Positions 22,302 through 22,308 of a stretch of DNA of 22,308 bases are shown one piece after another (the stretch's first letter is position 1; each line of letters opens with the position of its first letter). This DNA comes from a virus. Location of the stretch: the IMG/VR virus record IMGVR_UViG_3300001533_001757, positions 1-22,308 of that record. One strand, 5' to 3'. The notes under the pieces are model-generated. The model was not told where the DNA came from. It worked only from the letters and a program-made list of their open reading frames with translations, and made no database searches. Made by a program: the position numbers and the translations under genes.

Positions 22302-22308
22302 TCTAGCC

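Overview
The window reads as the left-to-right reversed late region of a tailed phage or prophage. Every convincing gene lies on the minus strand, so transcription runs from 22308 down to 1. The host is most likely a low-to-moderate-GC Gram-positive bacterium (Firmicutes, perhaps Clostridia). This is inferred from three things: ribosome binding sites that closely complement a UCACCUCCUUUCU-type 16S tail, a teichoic-acid-type polymerase homologue, and IS200/IS605-type mini-elements with the right-end hairpin common in that group. No single marker proves the host.

Layout in transcription order: terminase large subunit (20589-22301); an orphan beta-class DNA methyltransferase (19910-20584); a structured inverted repeat and a small gene split by a mini-element (19367-19902); a 91-aa unknown protein; a glycan cassette (about 11.9-19.05 kb); a small unknown gene; then a classical HK97-like head module of portal, prohead protease with a nested scaffold, a decoration-like protein and the major capsid protein (7.1-11.6 kb). 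Five neck or connector genes follow (4.5-7.1 kb), then the tail tube, two overlapping tail-assembly-chaperone ORFs and the N-terminal 987 codons of a tape measure protein that runs off the left edge. No sheath gene is seen between connectors and tube, so the particle is probably siphovirus-like.

The unusual part is the glycan cassette between terminase and portal, genes that are normally adjacent. It holds a three-domain glycosyltransferase fusion, an IspD/TarI-like cytidylyltransferase overlapping an SDR reductase (together resembling the two halves of Bcs1-type CDP-ribitol synthases), a 5' fragment of a KdsB-like CMP-sugar synthetase, a 3' fragment of a sialyltransferase-like enzyme, a TagB/TagF-like CDP-polyol phosphotransferase, a GT2 glycosyltransferase and a class I methyltransferase. 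The set looks able to activate a sugar or polyol with CTP and attach or polymerise it. Whether the target is the virion, the host envelope or something else cannot be read from the sequence.

Two copies of one non-autonomous IS200/IS605-like element (124 shared bp without a mismatch) lie in or beside this cassette. One interrupts a small gene. The other sits exactly where the KdsB-like 5' fragment joins the sialyltransferase-like 3' fragment, which suggests a deletion between element copies or an assembly join at a repeat. In both cases one consistent choice of element ends leaves the flanking frames continuous.
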